From positions 1,240,001-1,304,000 of the forward strand of contig CM022369.1 in NCBI GenBank assembly GCA_011800155.1: DNA of 64,000 bases, written 5' to 3'. The notes below the pieces were generated by a model. That model did not search any database. It saw only the letters and a list, made by a program, of their open reading frames with translations, and was not told the origin of the DNA. Shown one piece after another: positions 46,980 through 59,081 of this stretch (its first letter is position 1; the number at the start of each line of letters is the position of its first letter). Source of the DNA: Flammulina velutipes (lineage: Eukaryota; Basidiomycota; Agaricomycetes; Agaricales; Physalacriaceae). A program made the position numbers and the translations under genes.

Positions 46980-49075
46980 ATGCATATCTGTAAGTATTAA
47001 CTCTGTAAATCCTTTGCTACTTAACCTCGTTTGCTCCGTTCACCCTGATCAAAGGTATCACTTAGCCGTAGTCGGTCGATGTAGATAACGTTCCCCGCCG
47101 CCTGTTTTACACGAGTTGAAAACGTTGAAAAGCAAGGTCGGCTCTCTGAACCCCCTCACAAGTTCCTTTGGAAGAACTTGTCAGAGTTCCAACGTCTCCC
47201 ACATTCGCATCCGTTTCTTCGAGTCTTGCGCGGAGCCTTCGCGGCTCCTTGCGACGCGGCTCATCGTCGAGCAGTCCGTACCGCATACAGCGTCCAAGTG
47301 ACGGTGACGACGACAGCTTTTTTGTCATCAATCAAGCGGACCTTCCCGGACCGGCACACGCTCTCGACGACGACAGTGGCGGAAACAGCGTCCTCGCGAG
47401 ACTCAAGAATTACTCGCGAGTTTCTTTAATTCGTCGTCGAACATCCAGGAAGGCCGACAGTAATATCGACTCAATTATCGACGCCTTTCCTTCTCCTCCG
47501 ACGCACATACCAACACCAGCCGGCCACGTCTCCAGTGCCCACTCTGATTCCAGCCACGCTTCAAGTCAGCCCTCTGCCCATCCCAAACAGCGACGGTTTT
47601 CCGCCAGTCTCAAGCATCTTGCAAAGCGCGCCATTTCCGGGAAGAAAAGGCGTGCTGCTTCTTTGCCACCACTTTACGAGCTATCTGCCGTAATCCAGAA
47701 GCCTTTGCCATCCGTTCCACCCGAGGTCAATTCGGAGCCGGACATTCCAGCTTTCATCTACACCTTCGTGAATCCTGTTGATCTTACAGCGTCGCCGACA
47801 GCGTTCACTGAAGACTTGTTAGCCCCATCTTCAAGGACTTCATTCATCCCTCCTTCGCCTTCCTGGCTAAGCCGAAACGTTCGCATTAATACAGAACCCT
47901 CGGTGCAGCTAAGCAGTTTGCAAGTCCCCGTAGCGCCGACTCAATCTGCCCCGGCATCACCCCTTCCACTCCCCATCCCACCACCATTCCCCCACGCCGA
48001 GTCGGCTCTACTTTCTCCAATCGACATCGGAGAACGTCTATCCAGGCTTGAATCGTACACGAGTTCAGAATCTTATTCTCCAGCCTCCTCTTCACATTCT
48101 TCACGAAGATCATCCTCGAGTGCTCGCACCCTCTTCGACCAGGACGAGACCGAGACAGACCTATCAGCAATCACAGTAAGTCACTCCCAACGCGTGTCCT
48201 CCTCGTGTCGGGACTATATCATATGACTGACACACACCTCAGGACGTTCCGAAGACTTTGCTATTTAAGCCCGCTGGATCTCCTGCCCCCACCGTCATCC
48301 CCATCCCATCCATCGCACCCCGCGAAAGGTTCATTCCGACCAAGGAACCTCCCCTCAATATCAACCTCCTCCCACCAGACCTCGTCACATCCGCGATCGA
48401 AAGTATATTTGCACAAGCAGGTCTTCTCCTCTCTAACTTCAACATGGACGCATACGGAAAGCAAGAAGGCGTAGTGGATTTCGGAGGCGAAACAGACTAC
48501 GGAAGCTTCAAATTCTTCACAGATCTTCCACCTCCTCGTCACCAAGAGCCTGAGGTACATCTCTCCTCCTTATTCCATCCACAATTCTTTTACTCACGAT
48601 AAACAGCCAGAACAGAACACATCTCCGTACATCCCAAATGTGGACGTCATCGCACAGAACGACACCTTTGATTTCTCTCTCAGAGCAGCACCAAACGTGC
48701 TGTACGCACGATATAAGCAGTACGGGCAGGTAAGCTCATATACTTTCTCCTCGATTTGCACATTGTTGACTTATATACCTCCAGCTCGGAGTTCTTGCCT
48801 GGTGCTCAGAATTCGGAGAGCTCATTGACGCTTTGAAGACTTTGGGATTCCAGGGCAATATGTTCGTCAGCACTCGTGCTGCTGCCCTCCAGACATGTGA
48901 AGAGATCCTTCGCATTCGTCTACCGGACGTACAAATGCAGATCATCATCATGTATCTATCATCCCAAGTCGCCCGTCTACGACGATTTTTGGACGGAGAC
49001 AGAGTTTGGGACGACTATCCCGAACTAACCTTCCCCCTCGAGCCAACGGCAACGAAACCACCTTCCATGACCTAG
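46980..49075 (+). CDS. Ser/Pro-rich protein of unknown function with a conserved C-terminal domain
   Basis: The large second exon (from 47163) has no in-frame ATG before a stop at 47147, so a first exon is needed. The best candidate is 46980-46989 (ATGCATATCT) with a GTAAGT donor and an acceptor at CTCACAAG preceded by a CTGAAC branch motif, giving MHIFPLEELVRVPTSPTFAS. This starts only 36 bp after the upstream stop codon and is uncertain. The body is disordered and Ser-rich, with basic runs (SLIRRRTSRK, SGKKRRAASLP). The ordered C-terminus, over four exons, has PPLNINLLPPDLVTSAIESI, NVLYARYKQYGQ, LGVLAWCSEFGELIDALKTL, FQGNMFVSTRAAALQTCEEI and QMQIIIMYLSSQVARLRRFL. No family recognised. Confidence 0.6.
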
Positions 49076-49393
49076 CATTGTTTACCGTTCTCACAGATTG
49101 CTTTCGTTCTACATACACCATGTCCTTCATCTTTTATCTACACTGTACTTCCCTAACTTGCATTTTTCCCAACGCTTGACGAAATGATAGTACGATTATC
49201 CGATGTGCGAGTGATAGAAGAACATGCACGACTGATGTATAATGTTGTACAAGTACTGAAGATACTGAAGGTCCGTTCGATAAGCAAATAAACGAAAGAG
49301 CACCCCGCCTAATACTAACCAAAGACGTCAAATGAACATAGGTATCTACAAGGGAGATTGTCAAATTAAAATATGCAAGGGTATCTATATAGG

Positions 49394-52300
49394 TCAATGC
49401 GCAGTCGTTACACCGGTGAATTTAGTCCAATAGTCAGAGGTAGTGGAGTCCAGTAAGGCATCTATGTTCCCAGGTTGATACGGAGAATCCCGTGGTGGCT
49501 CCGGTAAAGGATTAGGTCGTGAAACAGGAAGTAGATCTGCGGGAGATGAATGTGAAGTAGAGAACGACGGTGCTGTGTGGCGAATATCGTTCGCAGAACG
49601 GTCCAAATTTTGAGGGAATGACTGAGAATGAGAAGGGATAGAGTGGTAGATGTGTGATGCTGGTTGATTCGAGAACGCGTTCTGCACGGTGTACGACGTG
49701 TGACCAGAACCATGCGAAGCTTTCGATGTAGCATCGTGAACAACTGGGGGCGCCACCACAGGAGCGGAGGCTGTGAGCCCAATTGTGGCACCCATGCCAT
49801 ACATACTCTGCGCCTTGAACAGACGTTCCATCTCCCATGCCTCGCGTCCCCTGGTCGCATTTAGGTCTGCTGCTGTCGGAACCTCAGACGTCGGACGAGC
49901 CGACCTCGAAGGGTTTCGTTCCAGTGGACGAGAATGTGACACTCCCTGAGTAGGTGGCGGTGGCGGTGGCTGAGGTTTGTTGACATTAACAGGGATATCC
50001 ACAGACCGACGCGCGCTACTCTCCTGAGGTTTTTGAAACTCCGGAATCGGTGCACGGTTATGAATTTCCACGCTATTGGCGCGCCTCTGAGAGTTGTGAA
50101 GGGCCGCACCCGCCATGGCGACATCAGCTGAGCGCCTTGATCCTTTGTGGCTATGCTTGCGCGACTCTCTATCCTCCCCACGTTCCTTCTCCTTCCGATG
50201 CTCCCTACGACTCTCCTTATCCTTGTCCTTGGACCGAGTCTTCGACTTGGCCGACGAAGCATCCTTATTCTTGCCTTTGTCTTCCACCACCTCCCATTGC
50301 TGGCCAGCTGCGATAATCGTCTCAGTCGACGCATAAACGCTCCCAGAAACACTCCGAATGAGCTTGAAGGTCTCCGTCTGCTTGCTGACTCCACTAGGGG
50401 AGGGTTCGCGATTCGAGCGCTGGAAATCTTTGGGAGGCAACGTAGGGGCCGGAGAGCTCGGGGGGATAGGAAGATCGATAGGAAGATTTGGGGTAGGAGG
50501 GTTGACAAGAAGAGATGCAGCAGACATCGGAGAATTGTCGATAACATCATGGCAGCTTGAGATCATAGATGTTAGATAGGCAGGGACAGTTGGTTCAGGC
50601 TGAGATTGTGTGCTTTGTTGTACTTCTGGGAAGGGGACGACAGCGGCAGTTGGTTTTGGGGGTACCATTGGAGGCGCGGGTTTCTTCTCAGGCGACCGTG
50701 ATTTCCTCTTTTCCTGCGAAGGTCCATTAGCTGCTACAGGAGGAGCTGCCGTCGGAAATGCTGCACCATTGGGCTGGCTTGAGCGCTTCGTCGCTGGCGA
50801 TGTAGCACCATGGAGGTGTTCTGCCTTCGTAGGCGAAGACTTTCGACGGAGTTGAGTAGGACTGCTGGGAATCAGTTTTTGAGGCGATGTTCGCACATCG
50901 GGCCTCATAGTCTCTGATAGCACCTGCATAGAAGATGAAGGAACCGGCGAGGCAGTGCCCATAGATGGCACATGAGCCGTTGAGGACTGAATCGAGGGCG
51001 CTGGTTGTGCGGGGGTTGGGAAATGATGATAGGAATGCGACGGGATGGGTGGGGATTCTGGGACTACAGTCGACTCAGTCTCCGCAGGCAACGGCATGTG
51101 TTGTTGCTGCGGGGTCGAGTTTAAGCTGGGAGCATCCGGGTTGGCTATTGTCAGTTTTCCCATGGAAATCGGCTGCTCAATGGAAGACAAAGACAGTCTG
51201 TATTCGCGTTCCCGAGGTTGCTCTTCTGGTAGGGGAGTGGGAGGAGTGGGAGGAGTCGGTAGGGGCTCTGGTGAAGCCACCAGAGGCTCGTCCAGTACGG
51301 GTGGAGGAACCCGTTTCTGTGCGGCTTTTTCTGGGGAGTGAGAACGAACAACGACCATATTATGAGAATCCTCCTTCTCTATAGGATGGGACTTCCTCAA
51401 GATGCTGAACTTCTTGACTATCCGTCCCAGGACACTGCCCCTCCTTTCCTTCTTGGATAAGAGTGACGCCGATTTGAATGCACTAGGCGGCGCCGAAACT
51501 GAAGGGCCGAGGATGTCCCTTGTATCCACTATTGACATTGAAGAAAGTTTCTCGTCCAAGGGAGTCGTCGGGGCAGACAGTGACTTTGAATCTCCATGTC
51601 CAAATAGTCCCAGAGTTGACGTCCGCCGCTTGCTGAGCTTCCGATGTATTCGGCCACTCTCTGAAGGAGGAGCGAGATGTATGGCCGACGTCGACTGTGA
51701 TAAGGGTGAAGGGGTGACTGTTCGACGGCGTGTTTCACGTGTAGTCACGCTGGTATGGCGGGACCTCTGGTACGGTGAATTGGTAAATGCGTAAGCAAGC
51801 GGAGGAGAGAAAAACCCGCACCTCTTGAGGATCAACGGACACAACGTTGTGCGTGAGGCCAATGTCATATGGAGACTGGTGATGCCAATTTGTACCCCAT
51901 GGATCCGATACATCAAGCAAGTCGACACCGTCGTGGGCGGTCTGTGACGTCTTGCGTGAGCGTGGTACGCCACCGACGTCGCCAACGCCGACCTGAGAAG
52001 AACTGGGGGTCGGAAGAGGGGAATGGGAAGGGGTCCGACTGGGGCCTGCCAGACGCGTAAGGTCATCCGAGTCCTGGGACGACGTGGCCATGGGCGGAAA
52101 CGATGGGGAGAAGATAGACGGCGGCCTCGACGCTGGCTTCTTCTGCGACGGTGGAATAAGATGGTGGTTGTAGTACCGACGAGGTCCAACTGGATTGTGC
52201 AGATTGTAGCGCATCATGTAGGTAGCCGAATCATCCTTGCTGTACCATGCAGGCAGCTCGTTGAGGGCGTCGGGAATGATTGAGCGCGACATTGTTAGCG

Positions 52301-52734
52301 GCGTAGCGACGTCCCTAGTCTCGTCCTGCTTTTCCATTTCCCTGTCATTGCTGTTGCCAGCTGGCTGTGCGCCGACTGCGGTATCCTTGGCGAGAGACAC
52401 AGACGACGATGATGCTGGTGGTCGCTGATGCTGCTGCTGTTGTGGTTGAGAGGAAGAGGCCCTGGTTGCGACCGCCGTTGCCTGGCCTGCAGATCGCTTA
52501 ACCGACTTGCGGGACCAAATACTGCCCGTGTGGCTCATTCTTTTTGATTTCTTTCTCTCAACTTCTCGCTTTTGCATGTCAGCGTAGAACGCTTGAAGTT
52601 CGTCAGGATTCGACGCCGCCGTTTGTGCACCAGCTTGCTGAAAATCGTGCATATACATTAGCCTGTGGTGCTCAACAATATGAAATCTGTTGTACCTCTT
52701 GGTACGGTTCAACCGTCGCATTATAATAAGCCAT
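49394..52734 (-). CDS. Very large Ser/Pro-rich disordered protein of unknown function
   Basis: Three exons. Exon 1 (52734 to about 52696) reads MAYYNATVEPYQE; a 59-nt intron GTACAA...TTTTCAG joins QAGAQTAASNPDELQAFYAD and MQKREVERKKSKRMSHTGSI. A second intron near 51776-51830 (GTGCGG...TACCAG) joins DPQE to RSRHTSVTTRETRRR. The product has about 1070 residues. It is almost entirely low complexity, with many basic, Ser/Thr-Pro stretches: KKERRGSVLGRIVKKFSILR, RKSSPTKAEHLHG, KSRSPEKKPAPPMVPPKP, and a K/R/E/D-rich block (KTRSKDKDKESRREHRKEKE). Poly-proline (PPPPPP) sites suggest SH3-type partners. Towards the N-terminus, LPAWYSKDDSATYMMRYNLH and NPVGPRRYYNHHLIPPS look more ordered. It may be a cell-polarity or cytoskeletal scaffold, but that is speculation. 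Ends DYWTKFTGVTTAH. Confidence 0.68.
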
Positions 52735-53040
52735 GGTGACAAGAGCAGGCTATCGCTATCCCGGTGGTCGTTATCCCCACGACGCCGTGCTTTATGAGCA
52801 GCAACGACAAGAGTTTTCGTCAACGGGCTCCACGTCGATAAACGGAGTTGGGTAGTATAGTTTCAGAAAGCCAAGGCGATTCCAAGCCTCAGTCTTGCGG
52901 CACACGTGCTCTGCCGTCACCTTCCGCGTGTTCTTTTTGAGCTTCAATTCTTACTGTCATCTCATCGCTAGTACTTACATTTATTCTGCAGATAAAACTC
53001 TACGTGTTAATTACAGCTTGTTAAGATCGTGATTATACAT

Positions 53041-55449
53041 TCAACTTTGAGCCTTCTGTCTCCTGGCCTCGCGAATTTCTTCCGCCAAGATGGCATCGGG
53101 GTCCCGACCCATAACTTCTGGGAGCAACAATGTGAAGCCTGGCGATGCTAACATCAGTACGAGCTTGGAATCATAATTGGTAAACTTACCAGCACCGGCA
53201 ATGCAGCAAGCGAAGAAAACTACAATTCAATATTAGGAGATGAGCAGAGACACGAAAAGAGGGACATACTCCATAGAACATTGGGTGTTCCAATATCCTT
53301 TGTCAAAGAGTTGAAAGCCAACGCAGAGATGATAGCACCTGCTTTGCCTGCCGCAGCACTGATACCATGAGCGAACGCGCGGAAACGCGTCGGGAAGACC
53401 TCAGCAGGGTAGCACTGTTCACAATAATGTCAGATATATCGGTCAGAAGGACACAGCCGAAGGCCTTCGTACATATGTCGTGCTGCGTAGCGTCATTAGA
53501 ATAGGCAATAGAGCGATGACAGAATAAAACGTACGTGTTGGCTCCGAAATTGAAGAAGAACTGAGATAAAGATCGTGAGCGAGAACATATCACGACGAAG
53601 GGAACACTGACCTGAAGGAAGGCGAAACAGACAATAAAAGCGGCACTCCCTAGATCATGGAATTTGCCTGCAAGGATACCAACTGAAAGCAGGTCTCCGT
53701 CAGCTAACAATTCTCAAGATATTCTGAGAGATACTCACGGAAAAGGGCAGCAAAGAGGAAACCTTGAATTTGGATCCACTTGCGGCCGAGTTTCTCAATG
53801 GTCAAAACTGAAGCATAATAACCTTGACGCTCAATCAGGGTACTAGATTCGCGCAGGATTGTGAAAGAGCCTACCTGGAACGAAACCCAAAGCGGTGATA
53901 ATGATACCACCAGTCGAAACTTTGAACAGCCTCTCCCATGCAGTCCCATCGGAACCGTCAAAACCTATCTCTTGTAAGACAACGTTTTGGTTCAAGTTGA
54001 TTCCATAGAACCTTGAGGGCTGTTAGCAATATGATCCTGCCATTGCTGAGTGGCTTACGCAATGTCAAGCAAGAACCAGCACATGCATGTTCCAAGAAGA
54101 AGCTTAGCATGCCTCCATTCCGAGAAGTAGGAAATGAACTCTGAAGACGTGTAAGCATACGTCGCGTCGAGATAACGAAAGGCACGAACCTCTAATGTGG
54201 GCTTTCTTGACAACCTCTTCCTCCATAACAGCTTCAGAATCTGAGGCGGCGATTTCCTTTTTTTCCTCAGGCGAACTGTCGGATGTAGAGCTTTCCTCAA
54301 TTGCGGCGTGAGCCTTTAAGGTCTCGATATCGTCCTCTGGCTTCTGGGAAGCAAGGAAGCGAGTTGATTCTGGAAGCGTGAGACGCTGGTACAGTGTGCC
54401 GAAGGCAGGTACTAGGGAGATTCCAATGATAATGCGCCAAACTGTCCAAAGAGCGTCATTCTCATGTCAATAGTGATTCCAGACCGAGACGTACCACCAT
54501 CTACTTTGCTGGTATGACCCTCTACATGCATGGTTTGCTTGTAGCAAGCTAAGACTATCATGGTGGCCAAGCTGCCAAAGAGGGAGCCCCATCCTTGATT
54601 CGAAAAGATGTATGCCAACATAGTCCCTCTCTTACGCAGATTGGCGCGATCAGACGTTATGGATGCAGACATCGGGTAGTCACCTCCCACACCAATGCCC
54701 AAGATGATTCGGAAGACAGCTAGATAGATAAGAGAATTGTCGGGGGACAGTGAGCCTATAGAAAGCAGTAAGTATGCGCTCGAGATCAGTCATGATGCAC
54801 TGACCGGTAGGCACCGTTAAACTCATGATGGTGGCGAAGATGATGAGCATGAGTTCCTTCCCATCTAGGAGGAGGTGAATATACAATCAAGGAAGATTAA
54901 AAATGGAAAGGGCATACAGACTGCCTTTCGTCCAAAGGCATCAGCAGCGTAACCTACAAATATGACGTTAGAAGATGATACATATTGTGATGAATGCTCT
55001 TACCAAAAGCGAATTGGCCAATTACGCTTCCAATGTTGGCACCGGCCTTCAAAAAGCCCTCTAACCCAGTGGGAAGATCGTTTCCGTCGTATAGACGATA
55101 CTTGAGCATCGTTGCGACAGGCTATAAGGCATTGAGTACTTTTATGCTACCGGGTATTTAGAAACGACGTACGTTGATGATGAACAGGTCGTAGGCTTTC
55201 GTGGAGTGTGAGAGGCCAGCAGGTGAAGACCAAATGAAGACATACCATCCAGGAAGAAGCCTACCTAAACGAATGTCAGTATATGGCTAGATAATGTAGA
55301 AAATGACATACTCCTGCAATTCCAAGGAGCTTGAGTTCCGTCGTTGTCAGCACGAAGGCTGGGCGACTATCGAGCTCGTACTCTTCCAGTGCTGACCTCG
55401 AAGGCGCAAGCGGAGCGTCCCCGTTCCTTTTAGCAGGTTGAGAAGGCAT
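53041..55449 (-). CDS. PHO84: PHO84-type inorganic phosphate:H+ symporter (MFS)
   Basis: A twelve-helix major-facilitator transporter of the phosphate:H+ symporter group in the plasma membrane. It starts [20 protein letters not shown] at 55449 and has about a dozen exons. Recognisable segments are LKLLGIAGV at helix 1, then [20 protein letters not shown], the family signature [20 protein letters not shown] followed by [17 protein letters not shown], and [21 protein letters not shown] long, charged central loop ([20 protein letters not shown]) separates the two halves. The second half has [52 protein letters not shown] and [15 protein letters not shown]. It ends [12 protein letters not shown] with TGA at 53041. 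Induction by phosphate starvation is expected from the family, but no Pho4-like CACGTG was found close to the start. Confidence 0.9.
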
Positions 55450-56075
55450 TGGATGGATACGATGTCTGGGGGTGTCATGAGTATAGTCGTCTTTATAAAA
55501 GAAGAATTGAAGCGTACGATCGTCGGACAGTGTGCTGGATGTTGCTGGATGGTTGTGAAGGTCGAAGCAGAGCCAGTTGTCAAATTTTGGTCGTGTGCCA
55601 AAAATAAAGAGGATCAATTTGGAGGCCCATGTGGAGGAGCCTGGACGTGCCGGCGACCCGACTGCCACCCGGCACTTATCCATTGAATTCAAGAAGGCTT
55701 TTGGCATAAGAATATCGCGTCGACGCCAACTAGACACGATGATGCTGGTCAAAAGAAAGAAATAGGCCAAGCAGCTTGCGAGGAATGGGCCAAGTCACTA
55801 GGCTTTTCCAAGACAGCTTGGACTTGGCACACATCTTGGCAGTGAGCAACTTATTCCGACTCGCTTTCTTGCCTGAAGAAGCGGTTGAGAAGCAAAGACA
55901 TCCTCCTCTTCTTTTTCTGATTACTTTGGTCATCCATTCATTTGACCGCAAGTTATAGCAAGCTATAGCAAATCGAAACGAGCAATATTGTGCTCGACGG
56001 AAATAATCTTCAAGCCCCGGCTCGGATCAAATTCCGATTTGGTTCCCGATATATCCACTCAACTTTTTCTTCAAA
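55450..56075. promoter_or_regulatory. Divergent promoter of PHO84-type transporter and ADE5,7
   Basis: The 626-bp gap holds no gene; the frames seen in it are short and on both strands. It contains CAAGTTATAGCAAGCTATAGC, an imperfect direct repeat (AGCAAGCTATAGCAAA) near 55950-55975. No CACGTG or TGACTC element is evident. Confidence 0.45.
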
Positions 56076-58852
56076 ATGTCCATTCGCATTCTGGTAATCG
56101 GCAATGGAGGGAGAGAACATGCTCTTGCATGGAAGCTGTCACAATCGCCACTGGTAGAGAAGATATTCGTATGTCCAGGGAACGGTGGAACGTCTCAGGA
56201 GCCAAAAACCATCAATGTCAATCTACCTGCAAATGATCTCCCAAAACTCGTCGAATTTGCGGTTCAGAACAATGTACGTCTTCGGCGTATACTATACTAT
56301 GTCCTATAACAACATCCAGGTCAATCTAGCTGTCCCCGGCCCCGAGAAACCCCTTGTGGACGGTGTGGAAGGTTTATTCCGCAAAGGTATGTGCTCTTAC
56401 AATCATGCTACACCCATCTTATTTCATGCAGTTGGGATACCTGTATTTGGTCCCAGTCAAATGGCAGCGCGGATGGAGGGCTCAAAGACTTTCTCCAAGG
56501 ATTTCATGTCCAGGCATAAAATCCCCACAGCGGCATTCAAAAATTTTCAATCCAGTCAGTTCGACCAGGCTGTCGAATATGTCAAAACTTGTGGCCACAA
56601 AGTTGTGCTCAAGGCCAGTGGTCTAGCGGGAGGAAAGGGCGTTCTCATTCCCGAGACCGAAGAAGACGCTATCGCAGGACTACAAGACATCATGGTGTCA
56701 AATATATTTGGATCGGCAGGTAAGCAATATAGTCAACCCAGATACTCATTCTAATCAAAGCTCTAGGTAGCGAAGTTGTCATAGAGGAACTCTTGACTGG
56801 TCCTGAAATATCTGTGCTTGCGTTCTCCGATGGATACACCATTGTTCCACTCCCTGCTGCTCAAGATCACAAGCGCATTGGTGAAGGCGATATTGGACCC
56901 AACACAGGTGGAATGGGTGCGTATGCTCCAGCTCCTGTAGCGACTGCCGACATCATGAATCAAATCATGAAGGAGACACTGCGGCCAACCATTGACGGGA
57001 TGCGGAAAGAAGGTATGTATACTCATCTACTCAGTTCCTCTGGAGCTAATCATGTTCACTAGGATTCCCATTCGTCGGAATGCTTTTTACTGGTTTTATG
57101 TTGACGCACTCCGGCCCCAAAGTCCTGGAGTATAATGTTCGCTTCGGTGATCCGGAAACCGAGGCTATCCTACTTCTCCTACACGAAGATGTCGATCTCG
57201 TTGAAGTACTATTGGTGAGCACGCTTTTGAGCTGTAGGGACGTCATTCATGTTAGGTTAGGCTTGCGCTGAACACCGTCTTGACTCTGTCTCGATCAAAA
57301 CTCGTCCCGGATTCGCGGTTTCTGTGATTCTCGCTTCGCAAGGCTACCCAGGAAGCTATCCTACAGGAAATGTTATAAAAGTTAATGACGTTCCTTCCGG
57401 TAACCAACAATCGGCTATTCTCGAGTCGCTCGCCTTAAATACCAACAGGGATTGTCGTCTTCCATGCCGGGACGACCAGCAACAATGGCAGCACGGTTAC
57501 TTCTGGAGGGCGAGTCATTGCCGTCGCTGCCTTCGGCCTGACGATCCAAAGCGCTGTCGACCTCGTTTATCAAGGAGTCGATAAGATTGATTTTGAAGGA
57601 AAGACCTACAGACGCGATATTGCTCACCGGTGAGTTGCTCTCCTTCCATCAAAGTATACGTACTCAACCTCACCCAGCGCATTGGACACGGAAAGTAAGT
57701 CCGAAGGCTTGACTTATGCTCAGGCTGGTGTCTCCGTCGACGCAGGCAACGCTCTTGTAGACTCGATCAAGCCCCATGTTCGTGCCACACGCCGAGTTGG
57801 CGCGGATGCTGAAATTGGAGGATTTGGCGGTGTCTTCGATCTTAAAGCCGTTGGTTACAGGGATCCCATACTTGTCAGTGGAACAGATGGTGTTGGTACG
57901 AAACTACGAGTCGCCGTTGATGTTGGCATACACGACCTCGTTGGTATGTTTTTCCAGTTTCTGAAAATCAGCTCTAATGTCGAATACTTCTCAGGCATCG
58001 ATCTTGTGGCAATGTCAGTAAACGACCTCTTAGTTCAAGGCGCAGAGCCGCTGTACTTCCTCGATTACTACGGATGTAGTAGGCTTGATGTCAACGTGGC
58101 AACGCAAGTCGTCAAAGGTATCGCCGAAGGGTGCAAACAAGCAAATTGTGCTCTCATTGGTGGAGAAACTGCAGAGATGCCTGGAATGTACCAAGAAGGT
58201 ATATCACTATTATGTTTACCCTTGTGGATGACGCTCATGTCGACTTACAGGTGACTACGACCTCGCCGGCTTCGCAGTTGGCGCTGTGGAACGTAACTTG
58301 ATCCTTCCCACACCAAACATTGCTGAAGGCGATATTATTCTCGGTGTTGCGTCCTCTGGTCCACACTCTAATGGATTTTCCCTCATACGCAAGATCGTGT
58401 CCGTGTCTGGCCTGGACTATTCATCCACTTGTCCCTGGGACACCACACAAAACCTTGGTCATGCACTTCTCGAGCCAACTCGAATCTACGTCAAGCAGCT
58501 TCTCCCAGCAGCACAAGCGGGCCTCATTAAAGGCATGTCACACATAACAGGCGGTGGATTCACCGAGAACATCCCTCGTGTCCTTCCCAAATCTCTCGGC
58601 TGCTTCGTGGATGCATCGAAATGGGATCTACCCCCAGTGTTCCGCTTCCTCAAACAGCATGGAAATGTTGCTCCCCTTGAGATGGCTCGCACGTTCAACA
58701 ATGGGATAGGGATGGTGATTATCGTCGATCCCAAGAACTTGGATGCTGCCCTTCAGAGTATAAGACAAGCTGGGTCTGCCCAGGTGTATCAAATTGGCGA
58801 AGTAACCTCAAAACCAGGTGTCGACATGCGTAATTTGGAGGCTTGGTCATGA
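56076..58852 (+). CDS. ADE5,7: Bifunctional GAR synthetase/AIR synthetase (ADE5,7)
   Basis: This fused cytosolic enzyme catalyses steps 2 and 5 of de novo purine synthesis. About nine exons. The GAR synthetase half begins [20 protein letters not shown] and shows [75 protein letters not shown] and [16 protein letters not shown]. It needs the intron after NDVPS (GTAACC...CCAACAG) to reach [20 protein letters not shown] and VDFEGK-like [15 protein letters not shown]. The AIR synthetase half follows: [83 protein letters not shown] and [18 protein letters not shown]. It ends MRNLEAWS at 58852. The usual fungal order (GARS then AIRS) is kept. Confidence 0.96.
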
Positions 58853-59081
58853 CTAGGTTTACCCGTCGCGACGTGAAAGAAAGCTGTAACAGTATGTAGC
58901 TACTGAGAGCTTTGTGTGAAATCCATGAGCGCAGCTTATAATTAGAAGGACGTAATTATTGTTCGCGTCAATGCAGAGCTTCCTGTCAGGAAGGTTCCCA
59001 CGCCTAATTCTTTTGCTTTTCACCAGGGTGAGTGCACCGACTGATCAAACACAGTTAAACTAATCCCACGCATTAGGTAGA

